64,000 bases of DNA, from NCBI RefSeq assembly GCF_000010285.1, contig NC_010617.1, forward strand, positions 1,178,001-1,242,000, in the 5' to 3' direction. Origin of the DNA: Kocuria rhizophila DC2201 (GTDB lineage Bacteria; Actinomycetota; Actinomycetes; Actinomycetales; Micrococcaceae). A program made the position numbers and the translations under genes. Shown here one piece after another: positions 55,973 to 64,000 of the stretch (position 1 is its first letter; each line of letters begins with the position of its first letter). The notes under the pieces are model-generated. The model saw nothing but the letters and a program-made list of their open reading frames with translations, had not been told where the DNA came from and did no database searches.

Positions 55973-57349
55973 ATGACCTACCCCCTGGGTCTGAACCTCT
56001 CCGGCCGCCGGGTGCTCGTGGTGGGTGCCGGGCCGGTGGCCGCGCGCCGTGTCCCCGCGCTGCTCGCTGAGGGCGCTGCGGTCGAGCTCGTGGCGCCGGA
56101 CGCGCACGAGGACCTGCGGGCGCTCGCGGAGGACGGGGAGCTCACGTGGCACCGCCGGGGCTTCCGCCCCGAGGACGTGGCCCGGGCGTGGCTCGTGCTC
56201 GCCCACACGGACTCGCCCGCCGTCCAGGACCTCGTGACCCGCACCGCCGAGCAGCACCGGGTCTTCTGCGTCACGGGTGGCGACGCCGCGGCGTCCAGCG
56301 CGTGGGTCCCTGCCGTGACGCGCGCCCACGGCGTCACCGTGGCGGTCAACGCGGGCGGGGACCCACGGCGTGCCAAGGGCGTTGCCGCGTGGATCGCGGC
56401 ACGCCTGGAGACCGGGGAGATCCCGGTCAGGGCGCGGCGCTCGCGGGAGGGCGCATCGTTGCCAGGAGGGACCGACGGGCCCGCGCCCCCCAGCTCCGCG
56501 GGCCCCTCCCCGCACCACGGCGGCCCGGTGGCGCCGGGCCCCCGCCCTGACCCGGCTGACGAGTCACGCATCGGCGACGCCCCTGCGCAGCTCGGTTCCC
56601 GGTCCAGCGACCACCTCGAACCGGACGCCCAGCAGCCGGGAACCGTGGCCCTCGTGGGAGGTGGACCGGGTGACCCCGGGCTCCTCACGGTACGGGGCCG
56701 CCACCTTCTGGCCGGTGCGGACGTGGTGGTCGCCGACCGGCTGGGCCCCACGGACCTGCTCCCGGCGCTCGCGGAGCACGCGGAGATCATCGACGTGGGC
56801 AAGCGCGCCGGCTACCACAAGGTCACGCAGGACCGGATCAACCAGACGCTCGTGGACCAGGCGCGGGCGGGGCGCCGGGTGGTGCGGCTCAAGGGTGGGG
56901 ACCCTTACGTGTTCGGCCGCGGCGGCGAGGAGGTGGAGTTCTGCCACGCCCACGGCATCGCCACCGAAGTGGTCCCCGGGGTCACCTCCGCGATCTCCGT
57001 GCCCGCGGCCGCCGGGATCCCCGTGACGCACCGGGACATGGCCCACGGCTTCACGGTCATCACCGCCCACGAGGAGCTGCGCCAGGTCCCGTACCGCGAG
57101 GGCCACACGCTGATCCTCATGATGGGCGTGCGCGGACTCGCGCGCACGGCGCAGACCCTGCTCGCCGCGGGCTACCCCCGGGACCTGCCCGTGGCCGTGG
57201 TGGAACGGGGCTGGACCCCCACCCAGCGCACCACGCTGGCGCCGCTGGAGGACATCGCCCGCACGGCGGAGGAGCGCGGGGTGCGGGCGCCCGCGGTGAT
57301 CCTCGTGGGGCGGGTCGCGGAACTCGGACGCACCGACCCGAAAACCTGA
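55973..57349 (+). CDS. cysG: siroheme synthase: precorrin-2 dehydrogenase fused to uroporphyrinogen-III methyltransferase
   Basis: A 458-residue fusion for siroheme synthesis. Residues about 1-150 are the dehydrogenase (NAD motif VLVVGAGPVAARR; VNAGGDPRRAKGVAAWIAARLE). Residues about 222-455 are the SAM-dependent methyltransferase (VALVGGGPGDPGLLTVRG, LKGGDPYVFGRGGEEVEFC, VVPGVTSAISVPAAAGIPVTHR). A roughly 70-residue Pro/Gly/Ser-rich linker joins them. The ferrochelatase activity of CysG depends on dehydrogenase residues I cannot verify. ATG has an AGGAG site. Siroheme needs iron, which fits the neighbouring uptake operon. Confidence 0.93.
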   Translation: MTYPLGLNLSGRRVLVVGAGPVAARRVPALLAEGAAVELVAPDAHEDLRALAEDGELTWHRRGFRPEDVARAWLVLAHTDSPAVQDLVTRTAEQHRVFCVTGGDAAASSAWVPAVTRAHGVTVAVNAGGDPRRAKGVAAWIAARLETGEIPVRARRSREGASLPGGTDGPAPPSSAGPSPHHGGPVAPGPRPDPADESRIGDAPAQLGSRSSDHLEPDAQQPGTVALVGGGPGDPGLLTVRGRHLLAGADVVVADRLGPTDLLPALAEHAEIIDVGKRAGYHKVTQDRINQTLVDQARAGRRVVRLKGGDPYVFGRGGEEVEFCHAHGIATEVVPGVTSAISVPAAAGIPVTHRDMAHGFTVITAHEELRQVPYREGHTLILMMGVRGLARTAQTLLAAGYPRDLPVAVVERGWTPTQRTTLAPLEDIARTAEERGVRAPAVILVGRVAELGRTDPKT

Positions 57350-57464
57350 CCGCGCCCAGGGGCAGCCGCGGACACCTGCCGCGAGCGGCCCCGGGTTCGT
57401 GGTGCCCGGGCCCACGCTGAGGGGCATCTCCCGGCACCGGTGGGGACGACGCCGCCCGGCGCGC

Positions 57465-57721
57465 TACCATGGTCCCGTGCGCTTCGTGCGCGCGGGCGCG
57501 GATCCGGCCATCACCGGGGAGCCCTTCCGGAAGAACCGGCCCGTGCGGGCCTCAGTAGAACCGGACGACTCGGGCCCGTGACAGCCCCCAATGAGCGGCT
57601 CGCGGCGTCGTCGGCATCCCCGGCAACGCGGCGGACAAGCGAGGTGGTACCGCGCCACCGGCGCCCCGTGCGCCAGGGCGTCCTCGCATCCTGAACCACC
57701 GGCACCTCAGGATGGAGCACC
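57465..57721 (+). promoter_or_regulatory. translational T-box riboswitch in the ileS leader
   Basis: The leader starts after a -10 TACCAT (57465-57470). The specifier ATC (57510-57512) matches isoleucine. The conserved CAGTAGAACCGGACG-type segment follows, then the T-box GGTGGTACCGCG (57643-57654). Its TGGT can pair with an uncharged tRNA ending ACCA. CGCGG (57627-57631) pairs with CCGCG (57650-57654) as the antisequestrator. CATCCTGA (57687-57694) pairs with TCAGGATG (57707-57714) and buries part of the ribosome site. Control is therefore of translation: uncharged tRNA-Ile should free the ileS ribosome site. Confidence 0.92.
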
Positions 57722-60700
57722 GTGACCGACTCATTCGTGTACCCCAAGGCGAGCACCGACCCCGACGCCCAGGGCGTCCCCGCGGCCCCGCGCCTGCCCG
57801 CGGTCGAGGAGCGCGTCCTCGACTACTGGAAGCGTGACGACACCTTCCAGGCGAGCATCGACCAGCGCGACAGCGGCACGGACGGCTCCAACGAGTTCGT
57901 CTTCTACGACGGCCCTCCCTTTGCCAACGGCCTGCCCCACTACGGGCACCTGCTCACCGGCTACGTCAAGGACCTCGTGGCCCGCTACCAGACCCAGCAG
58001 GGTCGCCGCGTGGAGCGACGCTTCGGCTGGGACACCCACGGGCTGCCCGCGGAGCTCGAGGCCATGAAGCAGCTCGGGATGACGGACAAGCAGGACATCG
58101 AGGCCATGGGCATCGACACGTTCAACGACGCCTGCCGCGCCTCCGTGATGAAGTACGCCTCCGAGTGGCAGGACTACGTGACCCGCCAGGCCCGCTGGGT
58201 GGACTTCGACAACGACTACAAGACGCTGAACCCGGAGTACATGGAGTCCGTGATCGGCGCGTTCAAGGCCCTCGACGACAAGGGCCTGGTCTACTCCGGC
58301 TACCGCGTGCTGCCGTACTGCTGGAAGGACGAGACGCCGCTGTCCAACCACGAGCTGCGCATGGACGACGACGTCTACCAGATGCGCCAGGACACCTCCG
58401 TGACCGTGGCGTTCCGGCTCTCCGAGGACACCTCGTGGGCCGCGCACCCGGAGGTCGCCGCGGAGCTCGCGGGCGCGGAGGCCATCGCGTGGACCACCAC
58501 GCCCTGGACCCTGCCCACCAACGAGGCGCTCGCGGTGGGCCCCGCCATCGACTACGTGCTGGTGCCCGGAGCCGGGGAGCTGGCCGGACGCCGCTTCCTC
58601 GTGGCCGCGGAGCTCGCGGGCAGCTACGCCAAGGACCTCGGCTACGGGGATGCCGAGGACCCGGCCGCCGCCGTGGCCGAGGCCGTGACCGCCCACTACA
58701 CGGGCGAGCAGCTCGCGGGCATCCGCTACGCCCCGCTGTGGGACTACTTCACCGACGACGAGCGCTTCGGCACCGCCAAGGCCTGGCAGATCCTCGTGGC
58801 GGACTACGTGACCACCACGGACGGCACGGGCATCGTGCACCAGGCTCCGGCCTACGGCGAGGACGACCAGCTGGTGTGCGCCGAGCACGAGATCCCCGTG
58901 GTGCTCTCCGTGGACGAGGGCGGGCGCTTCTACGACCTCTTCACGGACGAGTCCCTGGCCGCCGGGGCGCCGCTCGCGGAGCTCGCCGGGCACAACGTGT
59001 TCGACAAGGAGGTGGCGCGCACCGTGATCCGGGACCTGCGGGCCCGCGGCGCGCTGCTGCGCGAGGCCTCCTACGAGCACTCCTACCCGCACTGCTGGCG
59101 CTGCCGGAACCCCCTGATCTACCGCGCGGTGTCCTCGTGGTTCGTGAGCGTCACGGCCATCAAGGACCGCATGCTGGAGCTGAACCAGCAGATCAACTGG
59201 ATCCCCGGCAACGTCAAGGACGGCCAGTTCGGCAAGTGGCTGGAGAACGCCCGGGACTGGTCCATCTCCCGCAACCGCTACTGGGGATCGCCGATCCCCG
59301 TGTGGGAGTCCAGCGACCCCAACCACCCGCGCCGCGACGTCTACGGATCCCTCGCGGAGCTTGAGGCGGACTTCGGTCGCCTGCCCCGCAATGCCGCCGG
59401 CGAGGTGGATCTGCACCGGCCGTGGATCGACGAGCTGATCCGCCCCAACCCGGACGACCCCACGGGGACGTCCGTGATGCGCCGCGTTCCCGAGGTGCTG
59501 GACGTGTGGTTCGACTCCGGGTCCATGCCCTACGCGCAGGTGCACTACCCCATGGAGAACCGCGAGTGGTTCGAGACCCACAACCCCGGTGACTTCATCG
59601 TGGAGTACATCGGCCAGACCCGCGGCTGGTTCTACACGCTGCACATCCTGGCCACCGCGCTCTTCGACCGCCCGGCGTTCCGCAACGTGATCTCCCACGG
59701 CATCGTGCTGGGCTCGGACGGACAGAAGATGTCCAAGTCCCTGCGCAACTACCCGGACGTCAACGAGGTCCTGGACCGGGACGGGTCGGACGCCATGCGC
59801 TGGTTCCTGATGTCCTCGCCCATCCTGCGCGGCGGGAACCTGGTGGTCACCGAGCAGGGCATCCGTGACGGCGTGCGGCAGATGATCCTGCCGCTGTGGA
59901 ACGTCTACCACTTCTTCGGGCTCTACACGAACGCCGCCCGCGGGGGAGAGGGCTACGACGCCCAGGCGCGGTACGAGGCCGAGCACGTGATGGACCGCTA
60001 CATCCTGGCCGAGACCGGCGCCCTGGTCACGGACGCCAAGCGGCTCTTCGACGAGTACGACATCTGGGCCGCCGCCGAACGCCTGCGCGCCTACATGGAC
60101 ACGCTCACCAACTGGTACGTGCGCCGGTCCCGCGAGCGCTTCTTCGAGGAGGACACCGAGGCGTTCGACGTGCTCTACACGTGCCTCGAGACCGTGTGCC
60201 GCGTGGCCGCCCCGCTGCTGCCGCTGGTCACCGAGGAGATCTGGCGCGGGCTCACCGGCGGGCGCTCGGTGCACCTGACCGACTGGCCCGACGCCTCCCT
60301 GTTCCCGCGGGACGAGGCCCTGCTCACCGCCATGGAGCGCACGCGCGCCATCTGCTCCGCGGGCTCCGCACTCCGCAAGGCCAGCAGCCTGCGCGTGCGC
60401 CAGCCGCTCGCCGGCATGACCGTGGCCGTGCCCGGGGCGCAGGCGCTCGCGGGCACGTTCCAGGAGATCGTCGCGGACGAGCTGAACCTCAAGTCCGTCA
60501 CGCTGGTGGACGCGGACGAGGTCTCGGCCGCCGACTACGGCATCTCCCAGGAGCTCAAGGTCAACGCGCGCGCCGCCGGTCCCCGGCTCGGCAAGCAGGT
60601 GCAGCAGGTCATCAGGGCCACCAAGGCGGGCGACTGGTCCGTGGCCGAGGACGGCGGCGTGGTCGCCGGCTCGGTGGCGCTGGAGGAGGGCGAGTACGAG

Positions 60701-61033
60701 CTGGTCACGGTGGTCGACGACGCCGCGGCGTCCTCCGCGCGCGCCGTCACCGTGCTGCCCGGCGGCGGTTTCCTGGTGCTGGACACCGAGCTGACCGACG
60801 AGCTGCGCGCCGAGGGCGTGGCTCGGGACATGGTCCGTGCGATCCAGCAGGCCCGCAAGGACGCCGGGCTGGTGGTCTCGGACCGGATCCGCACCACGCT
60901 CCACGCCGACGCCGCGACGCTGGCCGCGGTGGACGCGCACCGCGAGCTCGTGCAGGGGGAGACCCTCACCCGGGAGCTGGAGCTGGTGGAGGCCACGAAC
61001 CTGGACGTCACCGTGGCGGTGGTGGACGCATGA
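57722..61033 (+). CDS. ileS: isoleucyl-tRNA synthetase, long type 2
   Basis: Charges tRNA-Ile. The 1103-residue length and [19 protein letters not shown] (HIGH motif, about residues 66-84) match the type 2, eukaryote-like IleRS; by family knowledge this type is poorly inhibited by mupirocin. KMSKS is in [13 protein letters not shown] near residue 668, an editing domain sits between, and CWRCRNPL is a metal-binding pair. GTG start at 57722 lies directly after the T-box sequestrator. It overlaps folC by ATGA. Confidence 0.97.
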   Translation: MTDSFVYPKASTDPDAQGVPAAPRLPAVEERVLDYWKRDDTFQASIDQRDSGTDGSNEFVFYDGPPFANGLPHYGHLLTGYVKDLVARYQTQQGRRVERRFGWDTHGLPAELEAMKQLGMTDKQDIEAMGIDTFNDACRASVMKYASEWQDYVTRQARWVDFDNDYKTLNPEYMESVIGAFKALDDKGLVYSGYRVLPYCWKDETPLSNHELRMDDDVYQMRQDTSVTVAFRLSEDTSWAAHPEVAAELAGAEAIAWTTTPWTLPTNEALAVGPAIDYVLVPGAGELAGRRFLVAAELAGSYAKDLGYGDAEDPAAAVAEAVTAHYTGEQLAGIRYAPLWDYFTDDERFGTAKAWQILVADYVTTTDGTGIVHQAPAYGEDDQLVCAEHEIPVVLSVDEGGRFYDLFTDESLAAGAPLAELAGHNVFDKEVARTVIRDLRARGALLREASYEHSYPHCWRCRNPLIYRAVSSWFVSVTAIKDRMLELNQQINWIPGNVKDGQFGKWLENARDWSISRNRYWGSPIPVWESSDPNHPRRDVYGSLAELEADFGRLPRNAAGEVDLHRPWIDELIRPNPDDPTGTSVMRRVPEVLDVWFDSGSMPYAQVHYPMENREWFETHNPGDFIVEYIGQTRGWFYTLHILATALFDRPAFRNVISHGIVLGSDGQKMSKSLRNYPDVNEVLDRDGSDAMRWFLMSSPILRGGNLVVTEQGIRDGVRQMILPLWNVYHFFGLYTNAARGGEGYDAQARYEAEHVMDRYILAETGALVTDAKRLFDEYDIWAAAERLRAYMDTLTNWYVRRSRERFFEEDTEAFDVLYTCLETVCRVAAPLLPLVTEEIWRGLTGGRSVHLTDWPDASLFPRDEALLTAMERTRAICSAGSALRKASSLRVRQPLAGMTVAVPGAQALAGTFQEIVADELNLKSVTLVDADEVSAADYGISQELKVNARAAGPRLGKQVQQVIRATKAGDWSVAEDGGVVAGSVALEEGEYELVTVVDDAAASSARAVTVLPGGGFLVLDTELTDELRAEGVARDMVRAIQQARKDAGLVVSDRIRTTLHADAATLAAVDAHRELVQGETLTRELELVEATNLDVTVAVVDA

Positions 61034-62400
61034 GCGGCGCCACCGAGCACGAGAACTTCGCGTCCGTCGAGGAGATCTACCAGGGGCTGCTGGCCCGGGC
61101 GCCGGAGCACAGGATGGCGCCGCGCCTGGACGCCATGCAGCTCGCGGTCTCCGCGCTGGGGGACCCGCACCGCAGCGCCCCCGTGGTGCAGGTGACCGGG
61201 ACCAACGGCAAGACGTCGACGGCGCGCATGGTCGAGTCCCTGCTGCTCGCCCACGACCTGCGGGTGGGCCGCTACACGAGCCCGCACCTGGAGCGCGTGA
61301 CCGAGCGGATCAGCATCGACGGCGAGCCCGTCTCCGACGAGACCTTCGTGCGGATCTACACGGAGATCGCCCCGTACCTGGACCTCGTGGACCGTCACCT
61401 GGAGGGCGAGGGGGCCCCGCGCCTGACGTACTTCGAGACCCTCACGGTGCTGGCGTTCGCGGTGTTCGCGGACGAGCCCGTGGACGTGATGGTCCTGGAG
61501 GTCGGGATCGGCGGCTCGTGGGACGCCACCACCGTGGCGGACGCCGCGGTCTCCGTGGTCACGCCCATCGACCTGGACCACACGGACATCCTCGGCGACA
61601 CCGTGGAGGACATCGCCCGCGAGAAGGCCGGGATCGTCAAGCCGGGCGGGTTCCTCGTGAGCTCCGCCCAGCAGCCGGGTGCGGCCCAGGTGCTGCTCGA
61701 GCGCGCGCAGGAGCTGGGAGTCCCCTTCCGCTTCGAGGGCGTGGAGTTTTCCGTGACCGCGCGCACCACCGCCGTGGGCGGGCAGGTCATCACCGTCCAG
61801 GGCCTCGCGGGCGAGTACCCGGACGTGATGCTCCCGCTGTTCGGCGCGCACCAGGCGCAGAACGCGGCGGTCGCGATTGCCGCGGTGGAGGCGCTGCTCG
61901 GCGGTGGCGAGAAGCCGCTGAACCCCGAGCTCGTGAGCGAGGGTCTGGGCGCGGTGTCCTCGCCCGGTCGCCTCGAGCTCGCGCGCAAGGCTCCGCCCGT
62001 GGTCCTCGACGCCGCCCACAACCCGCACGGGCTCGTGGCCTCCGCCGCGGCCGTGCGCGAGGGGTTCACGTTCAGCAAGCTCAACCTCGTGGTCGGGGTG
62101 CTGGGGGACAAGGACGTGGAGACCATGATGCGGGTGCTCGCGGACGAGTACCACGAGTTCGATCTGGAGCTGTGGTGCACCGCGTCCCACTCCCCGCGGG
62201 CGGTGCCCCCGGCGGAGCTCGCGGAGATCGCCGTGGACATGGGCTTCGACGAGGACGCCGTGCACGTGGCCGAACATCTCGACGACGCGTGCTCCGCCGC
62301 CATCCAGGACGCCGCCGCCCGTGAGCAGTTCGACGGCGCGGTGCTCGTCACCGGCTCCATCACCGTGGTGGGTGAGGCCCGTGCGCTGCTCGGCCTGTGA
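61030..62400 (+). CDS. folC: folylpolyglutamate/dihydrofolate synthase
   Basis: Adds glutamates to folate, and in many bacteria also makes dihydrofolate. The 456-residue Mur-ligase-fold protein has the P-loop [13 protein letters not shown] (about residues 55-67), [11 protein letters not shown] and [13 protein letters not shown] overlaps the ileS stop (ATGA), so it is translated with ileS and may respond indirectly to the T-box. The DUF4233 gene follows after 45 bp. Confidence 0.96.
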   Translation: MSGATEHENFASVEEIYQGLLARAPEHRMAPRLDAMQLAVSALGDPHRSAPVVQVTGTNGKTSTARMVESLLLAHDLRVGRYTSPHLERVTERISIDGEPVSDETFVRIYTEIAPYLDLVDRHLEGEGAPRLTYFETLTVLAFAVFADEPVDVMVLEVGIGGSWDATTVADAAVSVVTPIDLDHTDILGDTVEDIAREKAGIVKPGGFLVSSAQQPGAAQVLLERAQELGVPFRFEGVEFSVTARTTAVGGQVITVQGLAGEYPDVMLPLFGAHQAQNAAVAIAAVEALLGGGEKPLNPELVSEGLGAVSSPGRLELARKAPPVVLDAAHNPHGLVASAAAVREGFTFSKLNLVVGVLGDKDVETMMRVLADEYHEFDLELWCTASHSPRAVPPAELAEIAVDMGFDEDAVHVAEHLDDACSAAIQDAAAREQFDGAVLVTGSITVVGEARALLGL

Positions 62401-62445
62401 CCCCTCGACCGCACCCCTGCTGTCCGCACCCCTGGAAGGAGCCGC

Positions 62446-62889
62446 ATGGCCCGCATGACCAAGGCCCAGCGCGAGTGGCGCCCCGGGCAGACCAAGAAGC
62501 CGCGGTCCGTCAAGACCATGTTCGCCTCGAGCGTGCTGAGCATCGAGGCGTTCATCGTGTTCTTCGCGGCCCTCACCGCCTTCGGGCTGCTGGCCCGGGA
62601 CTGGAGCACCGCGCACAAGCTGTGGCTCATGGGCGGCGCGGCGGTGCTCGCGCTGCTGTTCATCCTGCTGTGCGGGATGCTCCGCCGCCCGTGGGGCTAT
62701 GCCGCCGGGTGGGTGCTGCAGCTCGTGCTGATCGCCACCGGTTTCCTGGTGCCCGCCATGTTCGTGATCGGGGCGCTGTGCGCGCTGGCGTGGTGGTACG
62801 CCGTGGTCAAGGGCGCACGTATGGACCGCGACAACGTGCAGCGCGCGGAGGAGCAGCGCCGCTGGGAGGCGGAGCACCCCCTGCCGTGA
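62446..62889 (+). CDS. DUF4233 membrane protein
   Basis: A 147-residue membrane protein with four predicted helices (about residues 29-50, 57-78, 84-104 and 106-122) between a basic N-terminus and a charged C-terminus. The DUF4233 family is regularly placed after folC in actinobacteria, and its role is unknown. ATG at 62446 has a strong GGAAGGAG site. It lies between folC and ndk in one direction, as is typical of the phylum. Confidence 0.85.
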   Translation: MARMTKAQREWRPGQTKKPRSVKTMFASSVLSIEAFIVFFAALTAFGLLARDWSTAHKLWLMGGAAVLALLFILLCGMLRRPWGYAAGWVLQLVLIATGFLVPAMFVIGALCALAWWYAVVKGARMDRDNVQRAEEQRRWEAEHPLP

Positions 62890-63004
62890 GCGGGCGCGGC
62901 GCGCGGTCCGCACGCGCCCGCCGCGTTCGCTAGGCTCGACCCGGAACCCGGTGACCGGCCCTCGTACGGCCCGTCCACCCCCACCTCTACCGCAAGGAGA
63001 CCCC

Positions 63005-63418
63005 ATGTCGCAGCGCACTCTCGTCCTCGTCAAGCCGGACGGCGTCGAGCGCGGCCTGACCGGCCAGATCCTCGCCCGCATCGAGGCCAAGGGCTACACC
63101 CTGGCCGAGCTCAAGCTGGTGCACGCCACCCGGGAGATCCTGGAGCAGCACTACGCGGAGCACCAGGGCAAGCCGTTCTTCGAGCCGCTCGTGCAGTTCA
63201 TGCTCTCGGGCCCGGTGGTCGCCGCGGTGGTCGAGGGCGACCGTGTGATCGAGGGCTTCCGCAGCCTCGCCGGGGCCACCGAGCCCACCACGGCCGCCCC
63301 GGGCACCATCCGCGGGGACCTGGGCCGGGACTGGGGCGAGAAGGTCCAGAAGAACCTCGTGCACGGCTCGGACTCTCCGGAGTCCGCCGAGCGCGAGATC
63401 GGCATCTGGTTTGCCTGA
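63005..63418 (+). CDS. ndk: nucleoside diphosphate kinase
   Basis: Transfers gamma-phosphate among nucleotides through a phosphohistidine. The 137-residue length is standard. [13 protein letters not shown] opens the protein, and His120 in [17 protein letters not shown] is the phosphorylated residue. ATG at 63005 has AAGGAG upstream. A TAGGCT (about 62931) in the spacer may be its own promoter. Confidence 0.97.
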   Translation: MSQRTLVLVKPDGVERGLTGQILARIEAKGYTLAELKLVHATREILEQHYAEHQGKPFFEPLVQFMLSGPVVAAVVEGDRVIEGFRSLAGATEPTTAAPGTIRGDLGRDWGEKVQKNLVHGSDSPESAEREIGIWFA

Positions 63419-63433
63419 GCCACCGCACGACCA

Positions 63434-63469
63434 CGGCGCGTGCCGAGCTCCCGGGCTCGGCACGCGCCG
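63434..63469. terminator. 15-bp hairpin between convergent ndk and VKOR gene
   Basis: CGGCGCGTGCCGAGC (63434-63448) pairs perfectly with GCTCGGCACGCGCCG (63455-63469); outer GACCAC/GTGGTC words can extend it. It serves both convergent transcripts. Confidence 0.8.
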
Positions 63470-63494
63470 TTCTCGTGGTCCGGCAGGGCGGGTG

Positions 63495-64000
63495 TCAGGC
63501 GAAGATCACGGTGGAGAAGCGCACCGCGATCACGCCGAAGACGACCACGAGCACCCCCGTGCCGAGCAGCCAGGCCCAGGCCGTGGAGCCTGCGCTCTCC
63601 CGGGCGGCACCGCCGAGCATTCCCGCGCGGCGCATCCGGGCGCTCGTGTGGGCGAGCAGGTAGGTCTGCGCGCACCACACGACCATGCAGTAGAGGCACA
63701 GGGCGTTGATCCGGAACGTGGTCTGCCACCACAGCCACAGGGTGAACACGGACCCCGCCGCGATTCCCGCCCACAGCAGCCACCAGAACCAGCGGGCGTA
63801 GCGCGCCCCCGCGAGCACGCCCACGGCCACGGCGAGCACCACGGCGTAGGCCACGATGCCGATCAGCGGGTTGGGGAAGCCGAACACCTCCGCCTGGGGA
63901 GTGCGCATCACGGTCCCGCACGACAGCCACGCGTTGAGGTCGCAGCTCGCGCGGTGCCCGGCGTCCTGGAAGATGGCCAGCCGCTCCGCCACGAGCGTGG
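63495..64000 (-). CDS. vitamin K epoxide reductase family protein, N-terminus off the window
   Basis: The C-terminal 168 residues of a VKOR-type membrane oxidoreductase that oxidises DsbA-like partners using quinones. The conserved loop reads HRASCDLNAWLSCGTVM, with two cysteines. The active-site CxxC is CLYC in NALCLYCMVVW. Several transmembrane helices follow. The first helix lies beyond position 64000; the internal GTG at 63992 is not the real start because the family pattern continues upstream. The final helix ends at VIFA. Confidence 0.9.
   Translation of the reverse strand, partial: TLVAERLAIFQDAGHRASCDLNAWLSCGTVMRTPQAEVFGFPNPLIGIVAYAVVLAVAVGVLAGARYARWFWWLLWAGIAAGSVFTLWLWWQTTFRINALCLYCMVVWCAQTYLLAHTSARMRRAGMLGGAARESAGSTAWAWLLGTGVLVVVFGVIAVRFSTVIFA

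Noticed and set aside
57731-60940. 1069-residue open frame antisense to ileS
   Set aside because: Shadow of ileS caused by GC-rich third positions; composition is Val/Gly/Arg/His repeats without any domain.

Overview
The window is about 64 kb of very GC-rich DNA from an actinobacterium. The gene set fits Micrococcales, family Micrococcaceae, and most resembles Kocuria; the genus is inferred from remembered gene order, not from a search. Supporting signs are the PucR-type regulator next to fabD-fabH, a homodimeric AceE, DUF3052, glnA followed by glnE, polyphosphate glucokinase, paired clpP1-clpP2, a mycothiol-type DsbA protein, a long type-2 IleRS behind a translational T-box, IdeR/DtxR boxes, GTG and leaderless-looking starts, and terminators that are long GC hairpins without U tracts. 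No phage, insertion sequence, integrase or CRISPR array was seen.

Layout. Positions 1-3 kb hold the start of the fatty-acid synthesis cluster on the minus strand (fabH cut by the window edge, fabD, regulator). 3-13 kb hold aceE, DUF3052, an AhpE peroxiredoxin coupled to a sirtuin, a candidate small RNA, ppgK, map, a 58-residue protein and panB. 11.7-16.1 kb is glnA-glnE. 16-20 kb hold a DUF2231 membrane protein, tRNA-Arg, an SSB paralogue and ettA. 20.4-28.8 kb is a four-gene minus-strand operon for a hydroxamate siderophore, divergent from a siderophore-interacting protein and a transporter (29-31 kb). 31-38.5 kb hold two thioesterases, a hypothetical protein, a truncated haemoglobin coupled to pepN, rpiB and nei. 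38.7-44.2 kb hold tRNA-Gly, tRNA-Pro, tig, clpP1, clpP2, clpX and the DsbA-like protein. 44.3-50.5 kb hold a hydrolase, an orphan lipoprotein, valS and a short-chain dehydrogenase. 50.5-55.9 kb is an iron-siderophore ABC uptake operon, then the siroheme gene. 57.5-63.4 kb is T-box, ileS, folC, DUF4233 and ndk. A partial VKOR gene runs off the right edge.

How it works together. The two iron loci look complementary. The minus operon encodes a decarboxylase, an N-hydroxylase fused to a DesC-type acyltransferase, a DesD-like NIS synthetase, and a penicillin-acylase-like protein fused to a second DesC-type acyltransferase. Its junctions are all ATGA overlaps. A 17/19 IdeR box sits between it and the reductase/transporter pair. 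The second locus (binding lipoprotein, two permeases, ATPase, reductase-like protein) has its own 15/19 IdeR box. Both should be derepressed when iron is scarce.

Most worth a second look: the acylase-acyltransferase fusion; a promoter-hairpin-terminator unit at about 8.07-8.29 kb that looks like an unannotated small RNA; and a 10-base motif, ACGACGCCGC, that recurs about 30 times by eye, is concentrated between genes, forms terminator stems, and builds a six-unit degenerate array upstream of valS.
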